This document shows, piece by piece, positions 34,585 through 44,849 of a DNA stretch of 64,000 nt. The DNA is from Rhipicephalus microplus (lineage: Eukaryota; Arthropoda; Arachnida; Ixodida; Ixodidae), in NCBI RefSeq assembly GCF_043290135.1, contig NC_134710.1, positions 316,632,116 to 316,696,115 of the forward strand, given 5' to 3'. How positions within the stretch are numbered: the first letter of the stretch is position 1; every line of letters starts with the position of its first letter. A model generated the notes under the pieces. It was given only the letters and a program-made list of their open reading frames with translations. It was not told the origin of the DNA and searched no databases. Position numbers and translations under genes: made by a program.

Positions 34585-36305
34585 TGCCCCGCGGCGGTGG
34601 TCTAGTGACTAAGGAACTCGGCTGCTGACCCGCAGGTTGCGGGATCGAATCCCCAGCTGCGGCGCCTGCATTTCCGACGGAGGCGGAAATGTTGTAGGCC
34701 CGTGTGCTCAGATTTGGGTTCACATTAAAGGAGCACTGACATCAAATTTCAAGATCGAGATGTGCCCATCATTCGTTCGCTTGGTATACACAAGTCTTGG
34801 CCGAATTTGAATGGCATCCGTCGTGTGGAAGTTATTTTAATTCGATCTCAAACAGCGCAGAAAAGCTAAGGAGAAAAAAAAACGGGAAATAGACTGCCTT
34901 GTGACATCGACACTAGTGCTACGTGTTTGGTGTGATACATTCCACAAATACCATCCTGAGTGACGATGCCCATAGTAGTGATGACGTGTACGATCCGAGT
35001 GTTCTTATCGTGGCACCGACTGGTGGCGAAGTGCAAAACCGCACTCGGCCGTCGCGTCTGATCTTCGTCGCACCGTTTTGAATGATTTCGTGAAATTATC
35101 GAGATAAAAACACCTTTAAAGGAACGGCGAAAAAAAAAAGGCCATGATTAAATGTGTGCTTGTCGGTCAGCAAGTCGGGTAATTGTGAGTTGCAGGTGAG
35201 TTGCAGTCGTCTAGTTCGAAGCACGGAAAAAGCGCAATGAGGGTGTCTTTTCATATTACGTATCTGTTAACAATACCACGACCATAAGCTATCAAAAGTG
35301 GAACAGCATATACTCAGATATCATCGCTAACAAGTAACACGCAGGTATCGCTGAATTTAAGTTCATCTGTAGACTTCGCGTCCATGTAAAAGTGGTAATA
35401 CCGTGTTAACCGCGAGAGGCTGGATAGGTGGGGCCATCTGGAGGCACAAAAAGAACCTGGCAAGTAGGAATCGTATTCTATTTCTCCGCTGATGCTCATT
35501 CGCGAAAGCTATATTTCATTGACCCCTCAGCGTATACATGAATGCTTTGCACGCCAAAACACAGCAATATATACAGCTGACTGAGACACACGAGCGAACA
35601 TGGCTGAAGCGTGCATCCTCGGGCACCTCTGCAGTGCTGCTTGGAACGGCGTTCATTTCGGACTGATGAGTGCGGCGAGTTGGGCAGGTTGGTAACGATG
35701 CATGACTTAGAAATCTTAGCGCCACAGAACGGAAACAAAATGCGATCGAAGCAAAAGTGATTCCCGACGTCGTGAATCGCGGGAGTTCCAACCTCCAGAC
35801 TGTCGTACTGAACCCGAGTCGACACTTTGTACGGCGACGACAGCAATGCAGGTGACAAGGCATGGCTGAATGTGTCCGCCTAGCATACCAAATGTTGAAC
35901 GTGTCCGCCTAGCAGACGAAATGTTTGCGGAGTATCTCAGCCTGACGTCACTCTTTTCTGTGGAAATGTGTTCAGCTGTGGCGTGATTTGGAGGTGACCG
36001 CGAGGTAGCGACACTGCTGGTGCTCCCGGCGCTAGAAATGGCGGGATTTCCGGCCGTTTTGAATGGTGCTAGATACCAGTGATGTAAACCAATAAAAGTG
36101 ATAGTTATTCATCCCTCAGTTGCGTTTTAGGTCGTGAATCGCTGCTACGGCGTCTTTAGCTACTCGCTGACGCAAACATCTTGGTATGAGTAAATTTGAT
36201 GTCAGTGCTCAGAACCCCAGGTGGTCGAAATTTCTGGAGCCCTCCACTACGGCGTCTGTCATAATCATATGGTGGTTTTGGGGCGTCGAACCCCACATAT
36301 CAATC
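34585..36305 (+). mobile_element. SINE split by a TIR element
   Basis: The head and first half of the SINE are at 34585-34730 and the second half at 36211-36305. Together they make one copy with a perfect 13-bp TSD, AGCACTTCGTGAA, at 34572-34584 and 36306-36318. The break falls inside the 'gttaaagaacccc' block of the SINE body. Confidence 0.95.
34731..36210. mobile_element. 1.48-kb TIR DNA element inside a SINE
   Basis: GAGCACTGACATCAAATTT (34731-34749) is matched by its perfect reverse complement at 36192-36210. Comparison with intact SINE copies shows only AG doubled at the junctions, so the TSD is 2 bp (AG) or absent. The interior frames (35314-35863, minus strand) do not resemble a transposase, so it is non-autonomous. 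The terminal motif resembles the ends of the MITEs at 7.6 and 21.9 kb (taaagRgcact), which may make them related. Confidence 0.9.
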
Positions 36306-36319
36306 AGCACTTCGTGAAC

Positions 36320-38205
36320 TTTTCTATACTGGTGATAACGCACAGATTGACTTTCTTGGGACCGTTTTAAACCAATTGAACCGCATGACACCTTTGGGTT
36401 GAGAAGAAGCTCAAGAAAAAAAAATGTGGACGTGCATTGCTGCAATGTATGAAGTCGCGTGGCTCCATGCGTGCTCAGAGGGCCCAAGTTATTCTAGGAT
36501 AACAAGTTGATTGCGATGCAGCGTGAGCATTGTTTATTCTGTAACTTCATGCGCTCTACTAGTTTTTTTCTGGTTTCAAAAGTGGACCTAAGAACCACGC
36601 CCCGACTGTCGCCTAAAATACGTGCACTGCAGATGGGTTGCCATGCTGTCTGCTGCCGCGTCTGTTTCCACTGTGCCTGCCGGCTCTTAAGAAAGGTCGG
36701 CTGGCCGCGAAGAGCGAGCGAGAGAGAGAGAGAGTGGAAAACGCTCTCAGAATGTTAGACATGTCAATCCCCTCAGATCTCGAGTGTCCGATTTCTTGCC
36801 ATCTTTGTTCCATTGGAGCGGCCTCCTTTGTTGCGCTCTCGTCTTCTTCTTCGTCTTCCAAGCGGCGCCCTTAGAAACTGTAAACAAAAGGGGGAAGCGG
36901 AGAAAGTGCCCACGTGCAGCATCGTTCCAGATCAACCTGGCTCCGCTGGAAGGCGGCGCGTGTTGTTACAGTCTCCTCTGTTGCACAGCCCGTCGCGAGG
37001 CTTTGAAAAGAAAGAAAATAAAGACGTATATATAGAACAGCGAGAGAGAGAGAGAACGAAAAGTGCAAGTGAGCGTTTTATTTCGAGCCTCGAGTCGGTC
37101 TCCTTGCTCGCGTTGAGCCGCGAACTCAGAGAGAAAAAAAAAAGGATGAAAATGAGGGAGTTGCGGCAAAATCCGCGAAGCGCGCCAGAGAATGAAAGTA
37201 CGCCTGCGGTGCTGCGTTGACTCTATATGCGCCAGGATTCAGCTCAGTCAAGTCGGCTAGCTTGAACTCGTTGGCTGAGCCGTATGGCTGAGCGCAACGC
37301 GGACGCTGGCGTTGCATCTTTCACAGTGCCTTTTTTTTTTCTTACGCCTCTGCCTGTCTCTACGGACAAAACGCACTATTCCGTGTGCGTGCGTGTGTGT
37401 TCGTGAGACTTTTTTTTTTCCTCCTAGTGTCTTACTGTATGCGCTCCGCTTTCCACCCCCTTTCCCCCCCTTGATGCCTGTTCTGCCTGGATTTTGCGGC
37501 AAATGGATTTGGCCGAGCTTTCGTCGCGGTGGTCTCTCTACACGAGGTGCGAGAATAGGCGTTGCACGTGCTTTTTTGAAGCGCCACTTGATCTCAGCCG
37601 CGACACGCCGTTGACGGGAGCGTTATCATTCATCGCCGTGTATCCTTTCTCAGTAGAAATGACGGCGTGCTACGCTAGGTGTTATTCCTGTTTCAAGCAT
37701 TGCGTCAGGAATAACGTGTTTAGCAAACAAGCATGAGTGACGTAACACGTATTATCATACGCTCTATAATCACTATACGCCGGTTTGCTGCTCATCAGCG
37801 TATTAACTGGCGCATCATTTATACTCTAGCAACTGCGCGTAGCTCAGTTTCCGAACCGAGTTTATGCGTTCAAGAGTTGTTTCGCCTTTACCCGGCTGCA
37901 CAGCTTTTGAGAAAGACCACGCATATACGCCTGTCATACACTTAGAGCTCGCATCATTTCACGAGAGCTTCAATTATTTTCACTCCATGGTTGCCTGCAG
38001 GTGACCAGCTTGGGCCTTAGGGGTTTTCACGCAGTACAGTGACACCACACCAAAGAGAATGCGCGGATTGAGAGGAATTGTTTAATTTTGTTATATCTTT
38101 TTTCCCTTATGATGGGTACATCAACCGATTGACTGATAAAAACAACGCTTGATCGCACAAGGATGTTTTAGCGTGCACAAAAAAGTGGTTCGCGATTCGC
38201 CAGCG
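36320..38205. other. No recognised gene
   Basis: GC-richer with (GA)n at 36716-36733 and 37043-37055, and long frames on both strands around 36600-37250. No named product can be supported. Confidence 0.3.
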
Positions 38206-39052
38206 TCGTATACACGGTGTTTTAAGAAATGTGTCCAATATTCCTTATAAATAAGCAAAAGGCGCTATTCGCTCACGGTCTTCACAGTTGCTTATTCTGT
38301 AGTGGTGAACATCTTAGGAAGGTTGAAGACATCACTTATAGCAGTAATTAGAAATGTTAAATCAATTAACTTATCAATTAGCGGAGTTAGGCAGCTAAGT
38401 CAAATAGGAGAATTGGTCATTCATGCGAAGACCCCATTTCCGCTTTCAGATTTCTTAAAGCAACCTCAAGGAATAATTGCGAATTAATGAAATTCTCTTA
38501 AGCTCTGCGGCGAAACCGAAACCAAATGACCGATGAGCGCAACAAGCAGACGACTACAATGACGTCACTGCTCAAAACAGCCGTTACAGGGCTGCAGTTC
38601 TTCCCATTTCGTTAATGTGTGTGCGTCATGCGTACTGAAGCGCAGCACATACACCCGCTCTACGAAGTTGGTTGATGGTTGATATAACAACGCTCCTTCA
38701 TTTCGGGGGTCTCGCACGAATATGGCACTCGCGCTATTACGCGTTTCGGTTTCACCGCAGAATTTAGGAGAATTTTATTAATTTGCAGTTATCACCAGAG
38801 GCCACTTTTCCAAAATCTAAAAGGGCTGTGGGTTCTTCGCATGAAGGACTTTAATGCTCCCATTTGACTTAACTGCCTGGCTCCACTAATTAAAACGTTA
38901 ATTTCACTTTCCTAATTACTGTTCGAAATGATGTCTTTAACCCTCTCAAGATGCCCGCCGCTACAAAAAAAAAGCAACTGTGAAGACAACCAGCAAATAG
39001 TGGCTTTTACTGATTTTTAAGGAATATTGGTCACATTTCTTGAAACACTCTG

Positions 39053-40219
39053 TGTCACAGAACGAGCGCTAAACAAGAGCGCGCCGCCAAATCCTTGCGA
39101 CAACGGGCGGCAGAAACGCCGCGAGGTAAAAAGAAAAAAAAAAGAAAGCCAACATCCAGGGCTCCCGGGCGTGCGCTCTCCCCGCAGAAGCACGGCTTCG
39201 CAGACGATCCTCCTCACCCCACATCGGCGGCCCAGCAAGACCGCGATTTTTCTAGAACGAAGGAGGCGGGGTCAGACCGAGTGAATCATCCTCCGGAGAG
39301 GGCAGTCGAACCGTCTCGTGCCTCTCCCCAGCCTTCGCTGCGTATCGCGCCGACGAAATGACGAGAAATTTCTGGAAGGTGTCGCGGAAGGTATTTAATC
39401 GAGCGGCCGAGACGACAGAACAGGAGGTGACGGAAGTTAACGCCAGAGCGCGTAGGAATTCCGCCGTGTAGTCGGCGAAGGTTCTGCCCGTAGTGACAGA
39501 ACAGGAGGAGACGGAAGTGAGCGCCAGAGTGCGTAGAGAGTCCGCCGTGTAGTCGGCGAAGTTTGTGGTCCGTAGGGACGGCTCGAGCTACAGGCAAGAG
39601 TGTGTGTTTACCGCTATCGAGCGAAGACCCGTGGCAACCGCTGCGAGTGTGAAGCCGTCGTGTTCCGGCGAAGAAGTTGAAGTTGGAAGAGTGGCCAATT
39701 GAAGACGGGAGGTTTCCTGGGAGAGAACTTCGAGAGCTGCGGAACGACAACAACGCTGGACTTTGAGTGAGTGATTCTCGGAAGAGTATCATTCAGACTT
39801 TTGTTCCAAGGACTTTGGACTGAATAGGTTTTATATCTCTTTAGTCTTTAAGTGTCTTGGTTGTTCAATGCATGCGACTGCATTGTAGTGCGTATTGTTG
39901 TCTGTGTCCGTTGTTTCAAGTGTGGTTGATTGTACTGTGTAGTACATTGTCTGTTTGGTGACGTATTGTACGTAACTATTGTGGAGTGTGCATACGTGTG
40001 TATTGTTTTTGATCTGCCGTTAATGAGAATATAATTTTGTTTATTTATCAACTCTCGGCTCTGACTTGTTCTTTGGGCCACAGCCGGCGTCCGCTGGCGC
40101 ACCAATAAGGACCACTTCTAAATTGTCCACGCTTTCGTGGTGCGGTTCGGGGGGCCGATACTTCGGCTCTTGGAATTAGCCCGGCGATCGCCTCCCTAAT
40201 TAACGGGACAGGTGTGACA
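39053..40219 (+). repeat. 5' LTR
   Basis: 1167 bp, TG...CA termini. It differs from the 3' LTR by one A in an A run near 39142 and two substitutions (near 39170 and 39382). An 81-bp internal tandem repeat lies at 39414-39575. 'ggtatttaatcg' at about 39390 could be a TATA-like promoter element. Confidence 0.97.
39414..39575. repeat. 81-bp tandem duplication inside the LTR
   Basis: Units start at 39414 and 39495 with 'gacagaacagga' and both contain 'tccgccgtgtagtcggcgaa'. They differ at several positions, so the duplication predates this insertion. The same pair is at 43155-43316 in the 3' LTR. Confidence 0.9.
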
Positions 40220-40226
40220 ATTAATC

Positions 40227-40245
40227 TGGCGTCCGCGACAGGACC
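40227..40245 (+). promoter_or_regulatory. Primer-binding site, tRNA-Arg-like
   Basis: TGGCGTCCGCGACAGGACC lies 7 bases after the LTR. It begins with TGG and differs at only a few positions from the tRNA-Arg-type primer site used by insect 412/mdg1 elements. The tRNA identity in this host is inferred. Confidence 0.6.
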
Positions 40246-40421
40246 TTTTGGTGCACAGTGTGTCCAAAGTAGTGAGAAAGAGCCTCGAGTTGTTGATAGG
40301 GCTATCGGAACGATTTTGTGTGTTGTTCAGTGTTCTCGTTAACGAGTGCAGGGGAGTGTTCCGATAGACTGATCTAGGCAGATACTTTTTGCACGCGGCA
40401 AGGTTTTATTTGCGAGACACC

Positions 40422-42413
40422 ATGGATCTCGAAAAGTTAGTTGCTCTTGGTGAAAAGATGGGTCTTTCTGGCGCCGAACTACGGAAGTGGGTCACCCAGA
40501 GGGAAAAAGAAGAAAAAGCAGCCGAGCTGGAAAAAGAGAGGTTGGCGGTCGAAAGAGCCAAAGCGGAAAAAGAAGCTGAGTTGGAGAGAGAGAAGTTGGC
40601 AGCCGAAAGGGCGAGAGAAGAAAGAGAAGCGAGGGAGCGCCAGCTGAAAGAAGAAAGAGAAGCGGAGATGGCTGAAAGGGAACGGCAGCGGCAGCACGAA
40701 ATTGAACTCGAGCGGCTCCGTTTGCAACAGCGAAACGAAACTCCCGTCCAACCTAGAGTTGAAAGCAGCGAACGGGAAGATCACGGCTTCCGCTTGAACC
40801 CAAGCAAGCTGCTCGTAGCGTTTGATGAAAGGAAGGACGACCTAGACGCGTACCTCCACAGATTTGAGACGATTGCGAAGAGCCAGAATTGGCCGGAACA
40901 TCAATGGGCAACTGCTTTAAGTACCTGCTTGAGTGGTGAAGCGCTCAGTGTGTACGGTAGGCTGACGCCGACCGATGCGGCCAACTATGCAAAGGTGAAA
41001 GCTGCTATGTTGAAGCGATTTAGATTCACTGTGGAAGGATTCCGGGACAGATTTCGGACAGGAAAGCCAGCTGATGGTGAGACAGCTACGCAGTATGCTG
41101 CCCGACTTTGCCATTATTTCGACAGATGGATTGAACTTTCAGGGACAGCACAGGAGTACGATGAGCTTAGAGAGCTGCTAATTAAAGAACAATTTCTTAC
41201 TAGTTGCCACCCAAGCCTGTCGCTGTATTTGAAAGAGAGGAAGGCGGAGTCATTTGAAGGAATGCTTGAATTGGCTGATCAATTCTTGGAAGCGCAAGGT
41301 GGAACTAATTTGGCCAAGGTCAAGAAGGAGTGTCCCGATGATTCGAAGAAATTGGTTCCCGAAGAAAGGAAGCGTGCACCAGAGAGCATGCAGCGATGTT
41401 TTCTGTGCAACCGAGTAGGTCATCGCGCGAAAAATTGTCGAACGATCTTTACGAGCCCTACGGCAGTAAAATGTTTCAAGTGTGGTCAGACTGGGCACAA
41501 AGCAGATGCATGTCGGAACGGAGTGAGTCAAACTCACCAGGTATCCTGTGTGCAAGCAGCACCGAAATCTGATAATAATGCCGTCACTAATGGATTCGTA
41601 GAGTTGAAGAATGGGGAGAAAATTCCTATTGTGGGGGCTGTAATGTCAAAACAGCCAACCGGTGTTACGAAGGGAATGCCAACGCTTCCTGGAAAGATTG
41701 CAGGCAAGAAGATTACGGTTCTAAGAGACACCGGTAGCTCCACGGTTATCGTGAGGAGAAATTTGGTACGGGAAAGTGAGTTGACAGGCAGAACGAAGCC
41801 GGTTTGCTTAATTGACCGTACAGTTCGGATGCTTCCCGAAGCAGAAATTGAAGTTGAAACCCCGTACTTCAGCGGGAAGGTTACTGCTTTATGCATGACG
41901 ACCCCCCTGTATGACCTTGTCATCGGAAACATCGACGGGGCGCGAGGGCCAAGTGATCCAGAATGTTTGGGAGAAGACCCGAAGATAGAGCCCTCGCCAA
42001 CACAGCGGCCGCGAGATACAGTGGAGGAGCATCCCGTGACGAGTCTCACTAGAGCCCAAGGTGAAGCTGCGGCGCAAGAGACAGCGAAGGAGAAGACGAT
42101 CGAGTTGAATAAGTTCACAGGCCGAGCAACTGGACGTACGTCGGCACGACCTCAACCGACTGACAGTGTAAAGGAGACGGAGTTGGCCAGCCGGGCAAAA
42201 TGTAGAGGCATGATCAAGCGGGTAAATAAACAGACAAGACCCGTCGAATGTAATGACGCGTTAACGGTGTCGGAAGTGACAACGATGGCTGAGACGCCGC
42301 CCCCGATACCGTCGTTGCAAAGGGCTCGCCGAAAAAGAACGTGGAAACACAAGAAGAGATTGAGCGAGCACCGCAAAAAGGGGCGCAAGCGCTGCTCGAA
42401 GTACTCAGGATAA
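40422..42413 (+). CDS. gag-pro: Gag-protease polyprotein of LTR retrotransposon
   Basis: 663 residues from an ATG in strong context (CACCATGG). An in-frame ATG 11 codons upstream has weaker context. In order it holds a short N-terminal region and a long charged coiled coil (about 15-115, Glu/Lys/Arg repeats). A capsid region (about 130-290) follows, whose end ('SLYLKERKAESFEGMLELAD') resembles the SCAN-like fold of some Gypsy capsids. Then come two CCHC zinc knuckles (326-339 and 351-364) and an aspartic protease with DTGSS at 436-440 and 'LVIGNIDG' near 500. After the protease there is a low-complexity stretch and a basic C-terminus. The frame is intact. Products would package RNA and cut the polyprotein. 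Polymerase domains are entirely absent, and the basic tail may be what remains of the end of a longer pol frame. Confidence 0.93.
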   Translation: MDLEKLVALGEKMGLSGAELRKWVTQREKEEKAAELEKERLAVERAKAEKEAELEREKLAAERAREEREARERQLKEEREAEMAERERQRQHEIELERLRLQQRNETPVQPRVESSEREDHGFRLNPSKLLVAFDERKDDLDAYLHRFETIAKSQNWPEHQWATALSTCLSGEALSVYGRLTPTDAANYAKVKAAMLKRFRFTVEGFRDRFRTGKPADGETATQYAARLCHYFDRWIELSGTAQEYDELRELLIKEQFLTSCHPSLSLYLKERKAESFEGMLELADQFLEAQGGTNLAKVKKECPDDSKKLVPEERKRAPESMQRCFLCNRVGHRAKNCRTIFTSPTAVKCFKCGQTGHKADACRNGVSQTHQVSCVQAAPKSDNNAVTNGFVELKNGEKIPIVGAVMSKQPTGVTKGMPTLPGKIAGKKITVLRDTGSSTVIVRRNLVRESELTGRTKPVCLIDRTVRMLPEAEIEVETPYFSGKVTALCMTTPLYDLVIGNIDGARGPSDPECLGEDPKIEPSPTQRPRDTVEEHPVTSLTRAQGEAAAQETAKEKTIELNKFTGRATGRTSARPQPTDSVKETELASRAKCRGMIKRVNKQTRPVECNDALTVSEVTTMAETPPPIPSLQRARRKRTWKHKKRLSEHRKKGRKRCSKYSG

Positions 42414-42779
42414 GTGTTGAGGTCAAAGCAGAATGTGTTTGGCAGTGTTGAGTGCCATATGTTGTGTTAATGTTGTGGTATCCTTTGTCACAAGTGTCGA
42501 AGTGTTGTGCTGTGATGTGATGTATAGTGTTGTATAATCGTTGTAAAGACTGAACCTTGTACGTTTGTATTGTTTGGAATATGTGATGAAGTGTTATAGT
42601 CATGTACCTGAGGTAATATTTCATGTGTGTGAGATTGAATGTAATGTCCAATCGTATTGAGTGATATGTTGTGAATGTGAAGTGTCATGAGCGACTGATG
42701 GTGTTACAGGCTGTGAGAGTGTGTGGTGACTGTTCGCGCTCGTTTGTGTGGTTTTGAATATTATGAGATAATATTCTTA
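42414..42779. other. T/G-rich 3' leader of LTR element
   Basis: Non-coding, rich in TGT and GTG steps, between the Gag-protease stop and the polypurine tract. No remnant of pol was seen. Confidence 0.6.
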
Positions 42780-42792
42780 AAGTGGGGGGCAG
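42780..42792 (+). promoter_or_regulatory. Polypurine tract
   Basis: AAGTGGGGGGCAG directly abuts the TGTCAC start of the 3' LTR, the expected place for the plus-strand primer. Confidence 0.8.
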
Positions 42793-43960
42793 TGTCACAG
42801 AACGAGCGCTAAACAAGAGCGCGCCGCCAAATCCTTGCGACAACGGGCGGCAGAAACGCCGCGAGGTAAAAAGAAAAAAAAAAAGAAAGCCAACATCCAG
42901 GGCTCCCGGGCGCGCGCTCTCCCCGCAGAAGCACGGCTTCGCAGACGATCCTCCTCACCCCACATCGGCGGCCCAGCAAGACCGCGATTTTTCTAGAACG
43001 AAGGAGGCGGGGTCAGACCGAGTGAATCATCCTCCGGAGAGGGCAGTCGAACCGTCTCGTGCCTCTCCCCAGCCTTCGCTGCGTATCGCGCCGACGAAAT
43101 GACGAGAAATTTCTGGAAGGTGGCGCGGAAGGTATTTAATCGAGCGGCCGAGACGACAGAACAGGAGGTGACGGAAGTTAACGCCAGAGCGCGTAGGAAT
43201 TCCGCCGTGTAGTCGGCGAAGGTTCTGCCCGTAGTGACAGAACAGGAGGAGACGGAAGTGAGCGCCAGAGTGCGTAGAGAGTCCGCCGTGTAGTCGGCGA
43301 AGTTTGTGGTCCGTAGGGACGGCTCGAGCTACAGGCAAGAGTGTGTGTTTACCGCTATCGAGCGAAGACCCGTGGCAACCGCTGCGAGTGTGAAGCCGTC
43401 GTGTTCCGGCGAAGAAGTTGAAGTTGGAAGAGTGGCCAATTGAAGACGGGAGGTTTCCTGGGAGAGAACTTCGAGAGCTGCGGAACGACAACAACGCTGG
43501 ACTTTGAGTGAGTGATTCTCGGAAGAGTATCATTCAGACTTTTGTTCCAAGGACTTTGGACTGAATAGGTTTTATATCTCTTTAGTCTTTAAGTGTCTTG
43601 GTTGTTCAATGCATGCGACTGCATTGTAGTGCGTATTGTTGTCTGTGTCCGTTGTTTCAAGTGTGGTTGATTGTACTGTGTAGTACATTGTCTGTTTGGT
43701 GACGTATTGTACGTAACTATTGTGGAGTGTGCATACGTGTGTATTGTTTTTGATCTGCCGTTAATGAGAATATAATTTTGTTTATTTATCAACTCTCGGC
43801 TCTGACTTGTTCTTTGGGCCACAGCCGGCGTCCGCTGGCGCACCAATAAGGACCACTTCTAAATTGTCCACGCTTTCGTGGTGCGGTTCGGGGGGCCGAT
43901 ACTTCGGCTCTTGGAATTAGCCCGGCGATCGCCTCCCTAATTAACGGGACAGGTGTGACA
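42793..43960 (+). repeat. 3' LTR
   Basis: 1168 bp, nearly identical to the 5' LTR (one 1-base indel and two substitutions seen by eye). It is followed immediately by the second copy of the TSD, CTCTG. Confidence 0.97.
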
Positions 43961-43970
43961 CTCTGCATAT

Positions 43971-44578
43971 CTATATTGTGCGATCAGCCTTCGTTTCTTG
44001 GGATATTCTAAACGATAGAGCGTGCAGACACGGACACATGTACGAAAGAAGTCAAGACACCACGAACGCTGGCATTGTCTTGACTGCACTTTCACGTGTG
44101 GCGTCTTGACCTCTTGTGCCCGTGTTCGCACGCCCTGTCAGTTTAGAATGAATATACTTACCAACTATCCCAACTCTATGTTATTCAAAACATTATTGGA
44201 CGGTACGCGGATGTCGTCCAACGTGAGGAGTTCCTGTAAGCGTGAGCGGCTTCTGCATGCCGGTTTGAAAGCGTATTGCTCAGAATATAAACAATATGTT
44301 GCAAGCGCTCGATGTATACGCGACTGTGTACCACGCACGGAAGCTACGGCTATACGCAATAGAGCTCGAGCACCAGTATGGTGTTGTATGTATATGAAAG
44401 GCATATATATATTGTATGATAAACAGAGTTTAGCTGAAAGCGTGAACACTCTGTAGCGATCCTTTTAAAAGCATTGCTTTGCTACATATGATTAACGGTC
44501 ATCTTTCGCTATCGGAACATATACGCCAAGCGGTCAACGCCGGCGCGAAGGTATCAGGTAGCGGCAAATTGCGAAAAA
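43971..44578. other. No recognised gene
   Basis: Unremarkable sequence between the TIR element and the next SINE. One short inverted repeat is present ('gtcaagacaccac' near 44051 and 'tgtcttgac' near 44077). Confidence 0.3.
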
Positions 44579-44594
44579 TAAACACTCCTTATGA

Positions 44595-44833
44595 TGATTG
44601 ATATGGGGGGTTTAACGTGCCAAAAGCACAATATGATTACGAGAGACGCCGTAGTGGAGGGCTGCGGAAATTTCCACCACCCAGGGTTTTTTAACGTGAA
44701 CCCAAATCTGAGAACAAGGGCCTACAGCATTTTCGCCTCCATCGGAAATGCAGCCGGTGCAGCCGGGATTCGGTCCCGCGACCTGCGGGTCAGCAGCCGA
44801 GTTACCTTAGCCACTAGAGCACCGCGGCGGGGC
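44595..44833 (-). mobile_element. Full-length SINE
   Basis: Minus-strand copy with complete head and tail. A perfect 16-bp TSD, TAAACACTCCTTATGA, flanks it at 44579-44594 and 44834-44849, so the insertion is recent relative to others. Confidence 0.95.
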
Positions 44834-44849
44834 TAAACACTCCTTATGA

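Larger units (their letters stand above)
39053..43960 (+). mobile_element. Young non-autonomous LTR retrotransposon (Gag-protease only)
   Basis: Two direct LTRs start TGTCACAG and end GTGTGACA. The element is flanked by the 5-bp TSD CTCTG (39048-39052 and 43961-43965). A primer-binding site follows the 5' LTR and a polypurine tract (AAGTGGGGGGCAG) precedes the 3' LTR. The 2573-bp interior holds a single Gag-protease frame and nothing else. With reverse transcriptase and integrase missing, mobility would need enzymes supplied by a related full-length element (inference). It belongs to the Ty3/Gypsy-type elements judging by its gag and protease. Confidence 0.97.
38209..43970. mobile_element. 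Older TIR element split by an LTR retrotransposon
   Basis: The left end, 38209-38292, and the reverse complement of 38973-39052 align over about 80 bp. Shared landmarks are 'aagaaatgtg', 'ccaatattcctta' and 'gtcttcacagttgc'. The extreme right end (about 43961-43970, CTCTGCATAT) lies beyond the LTR element. Removing the insertion gives an element of about 850 bp with ends like CASRGTGTTTYAAG next to TA. No transposase was seen. Confidence 0.8.

Noticed and set aside
39286..39792. 168-codon minus frame, repeated at 43027-43533
   Set aside because: It lies wholly inside the LTRs, antisense to the element, and is duplicated only because the LTR is.
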